This document shows positions 22,630 to 35,330 of a DNA stretch of 64,000 bases, in pieces. Each line of letters starts with the position of its first letter. The first letter of the stretch is position 1. The notes below the pieces were generated by a model. That model made no database searches, was not told the DNA's origin, and was given only the letters and a program-made list of their open reading frames with translations. The stretch comes from Neostapfia colusana (lineage: Eukaryota; Streptophyta; Magnoliopsida; Poales; Poaceae), in assembly GCA_030760725.1 (NCBI GenBank), contig JASWHV010000011.1, forward strand, positions 86,337,338 through 86,401,337. Direction: 5' to 3'. Position numbers and translations under genes: made by a program.

Positions 22630-23621
22630 GTGTGATGTGGGCAGATTATACTTGGCAACATACTTGGATGATATGAATGCAATGCTCCGGAATCAAATAA
22701 AACAGTGGCCGGGTTGGTGTTGGCGAGGAACATACCAATCACGACATCCTCAGCTTGTTGTGCTTCCTCAGCGGAGACATGATTCACGTTGCTATGAGCA
22801 TAAATCTGCTGCCCACGGTTACCTTGATTAGCTCATCCGTTCGGCCGTGGGTTCTGCTTGGGCGTGTTTCTTGGCTGTCCAAGGCCTTTCTTTGGGCATT
22901 GACTTGCAAAGTGTCCCGCCTCTCCGCATGAAAAGCATGCTTTGTTGCCCAAAACAGCAGGAATGTTGGGGTGAGGCAGGTTTTGATTGTAGGCGCCTAT
23001 GTTGGGACGGGTGCAGTAGGCAAAGGCATACGAGGTGCTTGCATAACAGGATGTTGCTGCAGTGGCTGATTAGGGCAAGGTGGATTTGCAGAGCAGAAAG
23101 TAGAAGCGGATGAGCCATACTGTGGTGCAGCTGGGGGCATGAAACGGAGACGTACATTGCTCCCTTATGGCTGGTATGGCATCTTCCTCTCGCCCTCTTG
23201 CTCGATCTCATGGATCTTGCTCTCAACCACTATAGCTTTGTCAACAAGCTTCTGGAAGTTTGCATAATCATTGTTGAGCAGTTGTACTTGGATCTCATTG
23301 TTCAATCCTCTCATGAACAAGTATTGCTTCCGTTGATCTGAGTTGACGTCTTCGGGAGCATACCTTGACAGCTGCGTGAACTTGTTGAGGTACTCATTCA
23401 CGCTCTTCTTTCCTTGGCGGAGACCTTCGAACTCTTGCCTTTTAAGCATCATGACTCCAGCAGGGACGTAATGAGAGCGGAAACTCTTCTTGAATTTAGC
23501 CCAAGTGATTGTCTCCAGGTTGTCATGAGCATTGCAGAGAGCGTCCCACCAGTCAGAGGCTGCTCCCATGAGTTGGTGCGATGCGAAGAGAACTTTCTCC
23601 CAATCATCGCACTGAACAATA
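22630..23621 (-). pseudogene. Element B gag, C-terminal two thirds
   Basis: From the D insertion at 23621, the frame reads VQCDDWEKVLFASHQLMGAA and through the gag core to KMPYQP, where TAA at 23165-23167 replaces a CAA (Gln) codon. Beyond it a zinc knuckle CFSCGEAGHFASQC is readable at about 22905-22950, in a degenerate stretch with further frame changes. The N-terminal third is at 34270-34636. Confidence 0.85.
23617..23621. repeat. Target-site duplication of D, left copy (CAATA)
   Basis: CAATA precedes TGTGACACCC and recurs at 34270-34274 after the right LTR. Confidence 0.93.
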
Positions 23622-23764
23622 TGTGACACCCTCGTCTCGGGTGTCAGCATATGTTCATGTTTTATGAAGAAGAAAAACATTTTAAGAAAAGAAGGAATAG
23701 AGACAAGTATCAAAAGGATAGCCAATAAAGATCTCCGAGAACACCAAAAGGCAACTTCCACGGC

Positions 23765-24185
23765 CAGCAGACCACGTGGCGCGTTCGGAGCTCATCCCCG
23801 AGAGATTTGGGGAGGTCCGACGCTAAACTGGCTACGTGGCAGGCTCGGGGGTCACCTCCGCAATTGGAAAGAGGTCCGACCCTGTGGGACACGTGCTGCC
23901 CGCGGAGCTAGCCTCTACGGAAGAAGCAAAGGCATTTTTCATAGGACGCGTGCAATCTCGAAGCTCATCTTAGAGAGAAGTCCGGGACTATCGAACACGT
24001 GTCGCCACCGGATCTTATCACCGAAAGGTCCGTCGCAAAACACGTGGCGTGCGCGGAGCTCGTCTCCGAAGAAGAGGGAGGTCTCGCTCGTGACACGCGG
24101 CACAATCGGAGCTCGTCTCTGCGGGAGAAGAGATACCAGGCTCGGAAGGACATGTGGAGCTTCCGGAGCTCATCACCGCGGAGGT
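23765..24185 (+). repeat. G-box array in U3 of D 5' LTR (about 8 units)
   Basis: CACGTG-type cores near 23771, 23831 (ACGTGG), 23889, 23946 (degenerate), 23996, 24040, 24092 (degenerate) and 24150. Between them are GGAGCTC and GAGGTCCGAC, as in B, E and G. The array ends about 190 bp before the TATA box. Confidence 0.75.
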
Positions 24186-24347
24186 AACGAGTCGGGAGCG
24201 GGTTTTTACGCGTAAAGATACCGGTACGTAACGGGAACCGATCTAAACTCCACGATGTTACCGAAGATAAGACGTCAGGATCTAACAAAGATCTGAATAA
24301 GACTCTTATTCGGGATCCGATCAGATTAGGACTCTTCTCTTCCCAAT

Positions 24348-24356
24348 TATAAATAG
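24348..24356 (+). promoter_or_regulatory. TATA box of D 5' LTR
   Basis: TATAAATAG, followed by AACCC. The equivalent in the 3' LTR is 32149-32157. Transcription of the element would start shortly downstream. Confidence 0.75.
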
Positions 24357-26470
24357 AACCCAAAACCTCTGGCCGAAACCACGAACTTCTCTTTCAACTC
24401 CTGAGCCGACGACTTAGAGCCCTAGCCCTAACTCGCCGAGCAAAACATCGCCGAAGCACAACAAGGGAGATCGTCGGAGGAGAACCAAGCGGTCTGAGGA
24501 GGACCCCGAAGACAAGAAGAACGTGAGGTAGGACTTCAATACCACCTTACGACATCATGAGTCTGTTCTTCGATTCCTTTTGAACAGAAGCCTTTTCGTG
24601 GGTAGAACACTCGATGATCAGTTTGATCTAAAGACAAGATCATCGCCACGTTCATCTTTGATCTAAACACCTTTGACCATGCAAGCCATGCAAGAACACC
24701 AGATCAATCTAATAGAACTAATCATAGGATAGCATGCATGTGCATCATCGCATCTAGTTTAGGGTTTGTGCATGATAATGATTGCTGTGAATTTGTATGC
24801 ACGTGAATCCTACATAGCAGGACAAACTCAGGAAGCTGTCTACGACGAGCTGCAGCAACAAGATTTTGAGAATCAAGAACAACCGGAACCGCAAGAACAA
24901 GGCAAGTGCTCCTTGACCATGTTGATCCTATATTTTGGGTAACACTATTTTGTTTTGCGAAAAGGTGTGTGTGCTGAGTCAAACATGATGGGAAACCTTT
25001 TTATAGGAGTTTACTAGTTTAGATTAAACCACCCTTATCGCCAGGGAAGTTCATGAGTCGGGTATGGTTTTGCTTTATGCTTCGCTGAGTCCATGGGATT
25101 GGGACGCGAGATAGGCGTGTCTAGCTAACTGCACTCGTATTAATAATAAGTAATTGATGAGGTTAATGAACATGGATCGGAGGGAGATCTAGGCAAGCCT
25201 GGATTTGTGTATGAGGTAGCATGAGATGGTGGTTTTACTTGCCGTAGATCTAAGGACCGGTTCATGCATGCACATGCCAGGATAACAGTGCCACCACAAG
25301 GCCAAATATGGGTGCGGCTTAGCTGAGTAATTAGGTAAGTTGCTAGGGTGTTATGGACTGTGGAAGGCGTGGGGAATGGGAGTCGAGTGAGGACTGCCCT
25401 GGGAACTGCATGGCACAAGAGGGGGCCCGTGGGTGGGAGAATTGGAGATTCTAGCCTGCCGGTGAAACCTTAGTGAGTCCATACATCTAGTAACCCCTTT
25501 GTAAAAGCTATTTTGTGATCTCTTGACATACACCGACGGATGTGTACTGGTATAATGGAGGTTCTGCAGTCGCCGACGGGTGACGAAATCACAAACTTGT
25601 GGGTAAAGAGGTGCAAACTCTGCAGAGTCTAAAACTATCATGATAGCCGAGCTTACGGTCACGAGCACCTGGCTAAACTGCCATGATTAGTTGGGATGGT
25701 TATAGGGAAGGTTCTTGGTTATGGATTTGGTTATTGTTTAGTGGTTGGGACAGTTGAGTCCGGGAGATGAGATGGTTGCATGACTGATGGGTCATGACAT
25801 GAGATTGGTCTCGGTGCGAGACGAGGTTGTTTTATGAGGTGAGATGGTAGCGAATACGAGGAGGTATTCGTGAGTATGAGTAAAAGATTGGTTAATGTTC
25901 GGATGGAACACGGGAAGTGATGAAGGTATGTTGGTAATTTAATACATGTTGGGATTACATTTAAACTTAAGTTGTTGTTTTATCATGGTTTTTACAGAAC
26001 TGTTTTTCTGCAAATAAACCTTTTATGCCTACCTTGTCTATGAGCTGCATATCATGTGTTTTCCCGCACTTGCTGAGTACATCATTGTACTCAAACTTGC
26101 ATTATTATTTCTTCATCAACAGCAAGAGAAGACTACTATGAAGACCGAGTAGAGCATTATGGCGTGTGATCTGTTCTCAACCTTGCCTGTGGAGGGAGTA
26201 GAGATGGAGCCACTTCTGCTTAGTTTTGCTTCCGCATTAGTTTTTGCTTCCACATTTAAATAAGGACTTCCGCTGCATAGAATTAAGATTTCCTCTGTGA
26301 GCATGAGTCCAAGACTCATGAGGTGTTGTAATAAACTCTGTTATTCGTGGTAATATATAATCTGAATTCAGTTTGTGAAACGTATGTGTATGTGTGATGA
26401 ACATCCTGGGCACACATATGCATTAGTTCTCGGTTCCGTGGCTTTCCACAGAATTGAGGGCGTCACAGAT

Positions 26471-26482
26471 TGGTATCAGAGC
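26471..26482 (+). promoter_or_regulatory. Primer-binding site of D (Met-tRNA)
   Basis: TGGTATCAGAGC, three bases after the LTR end: a perfect copy of the usual plant retrotransposon PBS for initiator tRNA-Met. It is followed by CACGGGTTGACAG. Confidence 0.92.
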
Positions 26483-26523
26483 CACGGGTTGACAGTAGGT
26501 CACACGCCTAGATAGAAACCCTA

Positions 26524-26551
26524 GATTGATATTAGAGCCACGGGTTAACAG
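26524..26551 (+). repeat. Degenerate second copy of the PBS region of D
   Basis: This 28-bp stretch repeats 26468-26495 at a distance of 56 bp, with TTGATATTAGAGCC in place of TTGGTATCAGAGCC. E has the same duplication, so it is older than both insertions. Confidence 0.8.
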
Positions 26552-26912
26552 CAAGTTACACCCCTAAATAGAAGTCACAGGTAGCTAAGCCACGCTGACC
26601 AAAGGAAGCGCCCTAGGGTGAATAGCCTAGATTGTCCTTTAAAACCACCTTGACATAGGAAACCATCCTTGAATAGGAGTTGAGTGGGCCCTTGTGATGA
26701 TTATTTGAGAATATATGCTTAGTGTGAGTTGTGGGACGTCTCAAAAACGTTGTCCATATCCACACGTAAGAAAAAGGAGGTGTGAGATGTTTCGGCACTT
26801 GCTCACATCCTCATAAGGGCTAATATATATAGTCTAACCCACCTTGATGCATATAGTTGAAAGGACCTACCTAACTTTCTAACCTTCTATTCTATTTCTT
26901 ACTCTCTCACAG
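26552..26912 (+). other. Leader of element D
   Basis: Noncoding stretch up to the gag ATG at 26913. It matches the leader of E (57136-57490). No feature seen beyond the PBS duplication before it. Confidence 0.7.
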
Positions 26913-29900
26913 ATGGTGAGAGGAAACGCCAGCCGAAGGAACATCCAGGAAGATGACCACGAGGAAGTTCCTGCTAACCCCGGAGCTGGCGAAAACAACC
27001 TAGAAAGGTTGATGGCCATGCAAAACCAGCTTATGCAAACCATGATCCAAACTTTGGGTCAGTTGCAGGCCAACCAACACCCCGTTCCGGCACCACCGCC
27101 ACCACCACCGCCGGCTCATAACAGGTTGGGAGAGTTCATGAGGACTCGACCGGTACCTTTGCTCAAGCAAGCGATCCAATGGAGGCCGATGACTGGTTGA
27201 AATCCATGGAGAAGAAGCTTGCCATTGTACAGTGCAACGACCGAGAGAAGGTTCTCTTTGCGTCGCACCAACTGATGGGAGCAGCTGCTGACTGGTGGGA
27301 TGCCTTGAGCAACGCCCATGCCAACCCGGAGACAATCACTTGGACTGAGTTCAAGGAAAGTTTCCGCTCCCACTACATCCCTGTTGGCGTAATGATGCTC
27401 AAGAGGCAGGAGTTTGAAGGTCTCCGCCAAGGGCAGAAAAGTGTGAACGAATATCTCAACAAGTTCATACAACTGTCCCGGTATGCCCCCGAAGATGTCA
27501 ACTCAGCTCAGAGGAAGCAGTACTTGTTCATGAGAGGGTTGAACAATGAGATCCAAGTTCAGCTCCTCAACAATGACTACGTAAGCTTCCAGGAGCTAGT
27601 TGATAAGGCTATTGTGGTGGAAAACAAGATCCGAGAGATCGAGCGCGAGTGCAAAAGGAAGATGCCATACCAGCCCCAAGGAAGCAACGTACGACCTAGG
27701 TACATGCCCCCTGCACCGCAGTATGGATCGACCACTCCTACATACCGCCCTGGTCAGCCACCACAGCAACGGCTCGTTGCACCGGCACCTCGTGTGCCCA
27801 TGCCTCCGGCGCCCCGGCCTAACAATGGCGCTCCTGTTCGAAACCCCCGCCCCAACGTACCTGCTTCTGTAGGCAACAGGGCATGCTTTGCATGCGGGGA
27901 AGTAGGCCACTTCGCTAACCAGTGCCCGAAGAGAGGCCCTGGACAGCAAGGTAACGTGCCCAAGCAGAACCAGCGACCAAACGGAGGGGACAACCAAGGG
28001 AACCGTGGACCGCAGAACTATGCTCGTGGCCACGTTAACCATGTCACTGCTGAGGAAGCACAACAGGCTGAAGACGTCGCAATTGGTATGTTCCTTGCCA
28101 ACTCCAACCCAGCCACCATTTTATTTGATTCCGGAGCATCACATTCCTTCATATCATCCAAATATGTTGCCAAACATCATCTACCCGTATCCCACTTAGA
28201 ATGTGCTATGTTAGTTAATTCACCCGGAGGAGAAATGAGGACTAGTATAGTATGTCCTAAGGTAAGCCTTAAAATAAGGGGGGTAGACTTCCTTGCCAAC
28301 CTTATTGTCTTGGACTCCCACGGAATTGACATCATACTCGGAATGGACTGGTTAAGTAAGCACAATGGAGTAATCCAATGCGCTGAAAGAAGCGTGCAGT
28401 TGACAAACGAACACGGTATCCGTGTCGAGTTTGAGTCAGCCCAGCAAGCAACCAAACGGGCGGATTTGAACCATGTTGAAGGAGTAGCATTGAACAACAT
28501 TCCAGTGGTTCAGGAATTTTCGGATGTGTTCCCGGAAGAACTTCCAGGTATGCCACCTGACCGGGACATCGAGTTTGCCATAGATTTGGTACCTGGAACT
28601 GCACCCATAGCTAAGAGACCATATAGGATGCCCGTCAACAAGTTAGTTGAACTAAAGAAGCAAATTCAAGAACAGTTGGAAAAGGGTTTTATCCGTCCAA
28701 GTTCGTCACCGTGGGGAGCCTCGGTACTCTTCGTGGACAAGAAGGACGGAACCCAAAGAATGTGCGTGGACTACAGGTCTTTCAACGAGGTAACAATCAA
28801 GAATAAATATCCTCTGCCCCGTATAGAGGACCTGTTCGATCAAATGAAAGGAGCCCAAGTGTTCTCCAAGATTGATCTTCGGTCAGGATATTTCCAGCTG
28901 AAGATTAAGCCCTCCGATATACCTAAGATAGCCTTTCGGACGCGGTATGGTTCATATGAATATACCGTTATGTCTTTTGGATTGACGAATGCACCCGCAT
29001 ACTTCATGTACCTTATGAATAAGGTTTTCATGGAGTACTTGGATAAGTTCGTCGTGGTTTTCATCGACGACATTATGGTGTATTCAAAAAGTGAGGAGGA
29101 GCATGAAGAACATCTGAGATTGACCTTGCAGAAGTTGCGTGAGCATCAATTGTATGCCAAGCTCAACAAGTGTCAATTTTGGCTAAAGAAAATATCTTTC
29201 CTAGGCCACATTATCTCCGAGGAAGGGGTATCGGTTGATCCTGGAAAGGTGAGAGATGTTCTGAAGTGGGACCAACCGAAGAGCGTGAGGGATATTCGGA
29301 GTTTCCTTGGGATGGCAGGATACTATCGGCGCTTCATTAAAGACTTCTCTAAGATAGCAAAACCTATGACGGAGTTGCTAATGAAGGGAAAGGTCTTTCA
29401 ATGGACACCAGCCTGCCAAGAAAGTTTTGAGGAACTCAGAAAAGGCTAACCACAACACCAATTCTCGTATTGCCAGACGTAAGCAAGAGCTTTGACATAT
29501 ATTGTGACGCATCCAGACAAGGGCTCGGGTGTGTACTCATGCAGGAAGGACAAATGGTAGCCTATAACTCACGACAATTAAAGAAGCATGAGCTTAATTA
29601 TCCTACACATGATTTGGAGTTAGCAGCAGTGGTGCATGCATTGAAGATTTGGAGACATTATATCCTTGGTCATCGATGTGAGATCTATACGGATCATAAA
29701 AGCCTCAAGTACATATTTACCCAAACGGATTTAAATTTGAGGCAACGTCGATGGTTAGAGCTTATCAAGGATTATGATGTTGGAATCAACTACCACCCCG
29801 GGAAGGCCAATGTAGTAGCTGACGCATTGAGCAAAAAGGGAGCATGCCACCAACTCACGGTTCGGGAGCTACAATCCGAGCTACGTAAGGAGTTCGAACA

Positions 29901-31410
29901 GTTACACCTCGGATTCTTGAATAACATGGAAATAATGGAGATCCACTCCTCATTGGAGCAAGAAATAAGAAAGGGACAAGCAACGGACGCGGGGATCAAG
30001 GAGATCAAGAAAAGAATCCGACAAGGGATAGAGAAGGATTTCAAGGAGGATGAAAAGGGTACGCTTTGGCTAGGAAAAAGGATTTGTGTGCCAAACATAA
30101 GACACCTTCGCGACATGATATTGAAGGAGGCACATGATTCACCCTATTCCATACATCCAGGGAGCACCAAAATGTACAAGGACTTGAAAACTTGCTATTG
30201 GTGGGATGGTATGAAGAGGGATATAGCCGAATACGTTGCCCTATGCGACACATGCCAACGGGTAAAAGACGAACATCAAAAACCTGCTGGGTTGTTGCAA
30301 CCTTTGAAAATACCTGAATGGAAATGGGAGGACATCAGTATGGACTTTATTGTCGGATTGCCAAGAACTCAGTCAGGATACGACTCCATCTGGGTCATTG
30401 TGGACCGGTTGACGAAAACCGCCCATTTTCTTCCGATAAAGACCAATTACAACGTTACACAGTTGGCAGAATTGTACATGGAGCAGATCGTGTGCCGTCA
30501 TGGAGTTCCGAAGAGGATAGTCTCAGATCGAGGTTCTCAGTTTACCGCTATATTCTGGAGGAAGCTGCAGAAATCCATGGGTACACGACTGGATTTTAGC
30601 TCCGCCTATCACCCACAAACAGATGGGCAAATCGAGAGGACGAACCAAATTTTGGAGGACATGCTGAGAGCTTGCGCCTTGAAACATGGGCGTAGTTGGG
30701 ATAGGAGTTTACCGTATGCCGAGTTCTCCTATAACAACAGCTATCAAGCTAGCTTGAAGATGTCGCCTTTCGAAGCCTTATATGGTAGACGGTGTAGAAC
30801 GCCACTGTTCTGGAACGAGACTGGAGAGAACCAGGTGTTTGGACCCGAAGTACTACAAGAGGCTGAAAAGCAAGTCCAAACGATACGGGAAAACTTAAAG
30901 GCTGCTCAGTCACGACAGAAAGGCTATGCGGACAATAGGCGTAGGAAGTTGACATTTGAAGTAGGAGACTTCGTATACCTTAAGGTATCGCCTATCCGAG
31001 GCCGACGACGTTTTAACGTCAAAGGCAAACTAGCGCCTCGCTACATCGGACCATTTAAGATTTTGGACAAGCGAGGAGAAGTAGCCTATCAACTAGAGCT
31101 CCCAAACCATCTCTCCGATGTACATGACGTGTTTCATGTATCCCAACTCAAGAAGTGCTTGAGAGTATCAGAGGAACAAGTGTCAATGGGAGAACTTGAA
31201 CTTCAAGAAGACCTGACCTACGCAGAACACCCTGTCCGAATCTTGGACGTAAAGGAAAGGGTCACCCGAAACAAGGTGATTCGATGGTGCAAGGTACAAT
31301 GGAGCCATCACACTGAGGCTGAAGCCACATGGGAGCGAGAAGAGGATATCAAGGCAGAATTTCCCCATCTATTTTCTACTAGCGAATCTCGAGGGCGAGA
31401 TTCAATTTAA
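26913..31410 (+). pseudogene. Element D Gag-Pol polyprotein (Tekay type), two 1-bp frameshifts
   Basis: Gag begins MVRGNASRRNIQED at 26913. At about 27150 (RTRP) the frame shifts; relatives read RTRPPTFAQ. The second frame runs 27179-29449: gag core, zinc knuckle CFACGEVGHFANQC (about 27892-27933), protease DSGASHSF (about 28126), and RT with intact FIDDIMVYSK (about 29062). At about 29436 one A is missing (CTCAGAAAAGG against CTCAAGAAAAGG in E), giving a stop at 29449. The third frame gives RNase H (CDASRQGLG; YTDHKSLKY at about 29687), the integrase HHCC finger (about 30132-30262), the integrase core (DFIVGLPRTQSG, SDRGSQFT, HPQTDGQIERT), the GPF module (about 31045) and a chromodomain (about 31228-31377). 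Stop at 31408-31410. Catalytic residues are intact; only the two indels block a full product. Confidence 0.95.
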
Positions 31411-31421
31411 GGGGGTAGATT
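31385..31421 (+). promoter_or_regulatory. Polypurine tract of D with adjoining palindrome
   Basis: The palindrome at 31385-31402 (arms AATCTCG, CGAGATT, loop AGGG) overlaps the last pol codons. The polypurine tract AAGGGGGTAGATT follows at 31409-31421 and abuts the 3' LTR. Confidence 0.87.
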
Positions 31422-34269
31422 TGTGACACCCTCGTCTCGGGTGTCAGCATATGTTCATGTTTTATGAAGAAGAAAAACATTTTAAGAAAAGAAGGAACAG
31501 AGACAAGTATTAAAAGGATAGCCAATAAAGATCTCCGAGAACACCGAAAGGCAACTTCCACAGCCAGAAGACCACGTGGCGCGTTCGGAGCTCATCCCCG
31601 AGAGATTTGGGGAGGTCCAACGCTAAACTGGCTACGTGGCAGGCTCGGGGGTCACCTCCGCAATTGGAAAGAGGTCCGACCCTTTGGGACACGTGCTGCC
31701 CGCGGAGCTAGCCTCCACGGAAGAAGCAAAGGCATTTTTCATAGGACGCGTGTCAATCTCGGAGCTCATCTCAGAGAGAAGTCCGGGACTATCGAACACG
31801 TGTCGCCACCGGAGCTTATCACCGAAAGGTCCGTCGCAAAACACGTGGCGTGCGCGGAGCTCGTCTCCGAAGAAGAGGGAGGTCTCGCTCGTGACACGCG
31901 GCACAACCGGAGCTCGTCTCTGCGGGAGAAGAGATACCAGGCTCGGAAGGACACGTGGAGCTTCCGGAGCTCATCACTGCGGAGGTAACGAGTCGGAAGC
32001 GGGTTTTTACGCGTAAAGATACCGGTGCGTAACGGGAACCGATCTAAACTCCACGATGTTACCAAAGATAAGACGTCAGGATCTAACAAAGATCTGAATA
32101 AGACTCTTATTCGGGATCCGATCAGATTAGGACTCTTCTCTTCCCAATTATAAATAGAACCCAAAACCTCTGGCCGAAACCACGAACTTCTCTTTCAACT
32201 CCTGAGCCGACGACTTAGAGCCCTAGCCCTAACTCGCCGAGCAAAACATCGCCGAAGCACAACAAGGAAGATCGTCGGAGGAGAACCAAGCGGTCTGAGG
32301 AGGACCCCGAAGACAAGAAGAACGTGAGGTAGGACTTCAATACCACCTTACGACATCATGCGTTTGTTCTTCGATTCCTTTCGAACTGAAGCCTTTTCGT
32401 GGACAGAACACTCGATGATCAGTTTGATCTAAAGACAAGATCATCGCCACGTTCATCTTTGATCTGAACACCTTTGACCATGCAAGCCATGCAAGAACAC
32501 CAGATCAATCTAATAGAACTAATCGTAGGATAGCATGCATGTGCATCATCGCATCTAGTTTAGGGTTTGTGCATGATAATGATTGCTGTGAATCTGTAAT
32601 CACGTGAATCCTACATAGCAGGACAAACTCAGGAAGCTGTCTACGACGAGCTGCAGCAACAAGGTTTTGAGAATCAAGAACAACCGGAACCGCAAGAACA
32701 AGGCAAGTGCTCCTTGACCATGTTGATCCTATATTTTGGGTAACACTATTTTGTTTTGCGAAAAGGTGTGTGTGCTGAGTCAAACATGATGGGAAACCTT
32801 TTTATAGGAGTTTACTAGTTTAGATTAAACCACCCTTGTCGCCAGGGAAGTTCATGAGTCGGGTATGGTTTTGCTTTATGCTTCGCTGAGTCCATGGGAT
32901 TGGGACGCGAGATAGGCGTGTCTAGCTAATTGCACTCGTATTAATAATAAGTAATTGATGAGGTTAATGAACATGGATCGGAGGGAGATCTAGGCAAGCC
33001 TAGGTTTATGTATGAGGTAGCATGAGATGGTGGTTTTACTTGCCGTAGATCTAAGGACCGGTTCATGCATGCACATGCCAGGATAACAGTGCCACCACAA
33101 GGCCAAATATGGGTGCGGCTTAGCTGAGTAATTAGGTAAGTTGCTAGGGTGTTATGGACTGTGGAAGGCGCGGGGAATGGGAGTCGAGTGAGGACTGCCC
33201 TGGGAACTGCATGGCACAAGAGGGGGCCCGTGGGTGGGAGAATTGGAGATTCTAGCCTGCCGGTGAAACCTTAGTGAGTCCATACATCTAGTAACCCCTT
33301 TGTAAAAGCTATTTTGCGATCTCTTGACCATACACCGACGGATGTGTACTGGTATAATGGAGGTTCTGCAGTCGCCGACGGGTGACGAAATCACAAACTT
33401 GTGGGTAAAGAGGTGCAAACTCTGCAGAGTTTAAAACTATCATGATAGCCGATCTTACGGTCACGAGCACCTGGCTAAACTGCCATGATTAGTTGGGATG
33501 GTTATAGGGAAGGTTCTTGGTTATGGATTTGGTTATTGTTTAGTGGTTGGGACAGTTGAGTCCGGGAGATGAGATGGTTGCATGACTGATGGGTCATGAC
33601 ATGAGATTGGTCTCGGTGCGAGACGAGGTTGTTTTATGAGGTGAGATGGTAGCGAATACGAGGAGGTATTCGTGAGTATGAGTAAAAGATTGGTTAATGT
33701 TCGGATGGAACACGGGAAGTGATGAAGGTATGTTGGTAATTTAATACATGTTGGGATTACATTTAAACTTAAGTTGTTGTTTTATCATGGTTTTTACAGA
33801 ACTGTTTTTCTGCAAATAAACCTTTTATGCCTACCTTGTTTATGAGCTGCATATCATGTGTTTTCCCGCACTTGCTGAGTACATCATTGTACTCAAACTT
33901 GCATTATTATTTCTTCATCAACAGCAAGAGAAGACTACTATGAAGACCGAGTAGAGCATTATGGCGTGTGATCTGTTCTCAACCTTGCCTGTGGAGGGAG
34001 TAGAGATGGAGCCACTTCTGCTTAGTTTTGCTTCCGCATTAGTTTTTGCTTCCACATTTAAATAAGGACTTCCGCTGCATAGAATTAAGATTTCCGCTGT
34101 GAGCATGAGTCCAAGACTCATGAGGTGTTGTAATAAACTCTGTTATTCGTGGTAATATATAATCTGAATTCAGTTTGTGAAACGTATGTGTATGTGTGAT
34201 GAACATCCTGGGCACACATATGCATTAGTTCTCGGTTCCGTGGCTTTCCACAGAATTGAGGGCGTCACA
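31422..34269 (+). repeat. 3' LTR of element D (2848 bp)
   Basis: Ends as in the 5' LTR (TGTGACACCC, GGGCGTCACA). The G-box array is at about 31570-31990 and TATAAATAG at 32149-32157. It is followed by the CAATA duplication and then gag of B. Confidence 0.93.
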
Positions 34270-34274
34270 CAATA
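34270..34274. repeat. Target-site duplication of D, right copy (CAATA)
   Basis: Matches 23617-23621. Confidence 0.93.
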
Positions 34275-34636
34275 GCAAGCTTCTTTTCCATGGGTTTCAA
34301 CCAATCATCAGTCTCCATGGGATCATTAGCTTGTGCAAAAGTAGGCGGTCGAGTCCTCATGAACTCTCCCAATCTGTTGTGAGCCGGCGGTGGTGACGGT
34401 GGTGGTGGTGGGGGTGCAGGAACGGGGTTAGGATTGTAGTTGTTGTTGGCTTGCAGCTGTCCAAAAGTTCGTATCATAGTTTGCATGAGCTGGTACTGCA
34501 TAGCCATCAACCGTTGAAGGTTGTTTGCATCATCCCCGGAGTTAGCATTTTCAGAAACTTCGATGTTGCCATCCTCTTGTGGTTCATGGTTGCCACGAAA
34601 GTTCCTCCTTTGACGGCTGGCATTTTCCCTCACCAT
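34275..34636 (-). pseudogene. Element B gag, N-terminal third
   Basis: Starts MVRENASRQRRNFRGN at 34636. A short proline run (PAPPPPPPSPPP) and HNRLGEFMRTRPPTF lead to WLKPMEKKLAIV, where D is inserted. It continues at 23621 with VQCDDWEKV. It is related to gag of D and E but longer between the start and the proline run. Confidence 0.9.
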
Positions 34637-35318
34637 CTTAAGAGAGAGTTGAGTAGAATAGAGAATAAAAGTCTAGATTGATCCCCCCAAATATATGCAT
34701 CAAGGGTATGAACTAAATATCTTCTTTTATTAATTTGAGCCTATATGAGAATGTGAACACATGCCGAAGCATCTCACATCTCTCTACTATGTGTGGATGT
34801 GGACTTTCGCAGTAGCGACTCACACTAGCACACAAACACAAGCAATCATCACAAAAGTTCAACACACCACTCCTGTTCACGCTACTACGATTTAAACATT
34901 CCTATTACAGCTTATTCAATAAGAATCCTAAACTTAAGCATGTGAACTGGTGTTGTTCCCGCCGTGTGACGGGGGTGGTCCATCGGACACCTCAATGGGG
35001 TTAAGTGTACTCCCAATGGGTGGTGAACGAGTACTTATGCATGTCGTGCTCCGGATCACCGGCATCTATAAATAGGACATGAGGAACTTTAGAGAAGGAA
35101 GAAAATACTTCAAAACATTAGAAGCTATGAAGCAAGAAAGCAAAAGTGTTGTTGTCCAAAAGAAGAGAAAAGAGGGGCTGAAAATAGCACTTTGCGGTGG
35201 CTGAATTGACAAGAAAAATGCAGCATCAAGCAAATTTTTGAAAATAGCAGTTTAGAGGGGTGTCCCTATGTGTTTTAGAGTGTCCATTCTACTAGTCTTG
35301 CGTCCTACGGTCAACGTG
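34637..35318 (-). other. Leader of element B
   Basis: Noncoding leader between gag and PBS. It contains a TATAAATAG (+ strand, at about 35067-35075) in the opposite direction to the element, likely chance. No other feature seen. Confidence 0.65.
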
Positions 35319-35330
35319 GCTCTTATACTA
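35319..35330 (-). promoter_or_regulatory. Primer-binding site of B, degenerate
   Basis: The - strand reads TAGTATAAGAGC, two changes from TGGTATCAGAGC, just inside the 5' LTR. Confidence 0.75.

Larger units (their letters stand above)
23622..26467 (+). repeat. 5' LTR of element D (2846 bp)
   Basis: TGTGACACCCTCG to GGGCGTCACA. It contains the G-box array (about 23770-24160), TATAAATAG at 24348-24356 and a pyrimidine-rich start region. The remainder is R/U5 without believable genes; the small - strand ORFs are chance. Confidence 0.93.
23622..34269 (+). mobile_element. Element D: Tekay-type chromovirus, full length, two frameshifts
   Basis: All parts are in place: 5' LTR (2846 bp), PBS, leader, gag, protease, RT, RNase H, integrase, chromodomain, polypurine tract, 3' LTR (2848 bp) and TSD CAATA. 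The LTRs differ at few sites by eye, mainly in the first 250 bp. It is inserted in the gag of B. It is close in sequence to E and more distant from A. Confidence 0.95.

Noticed and set aside
35067..35075. TATAAATAG in the leader of B as a promoter
   Set aside because: It points against the element direction and lies outside the LTR, with no coding sequence behind it.
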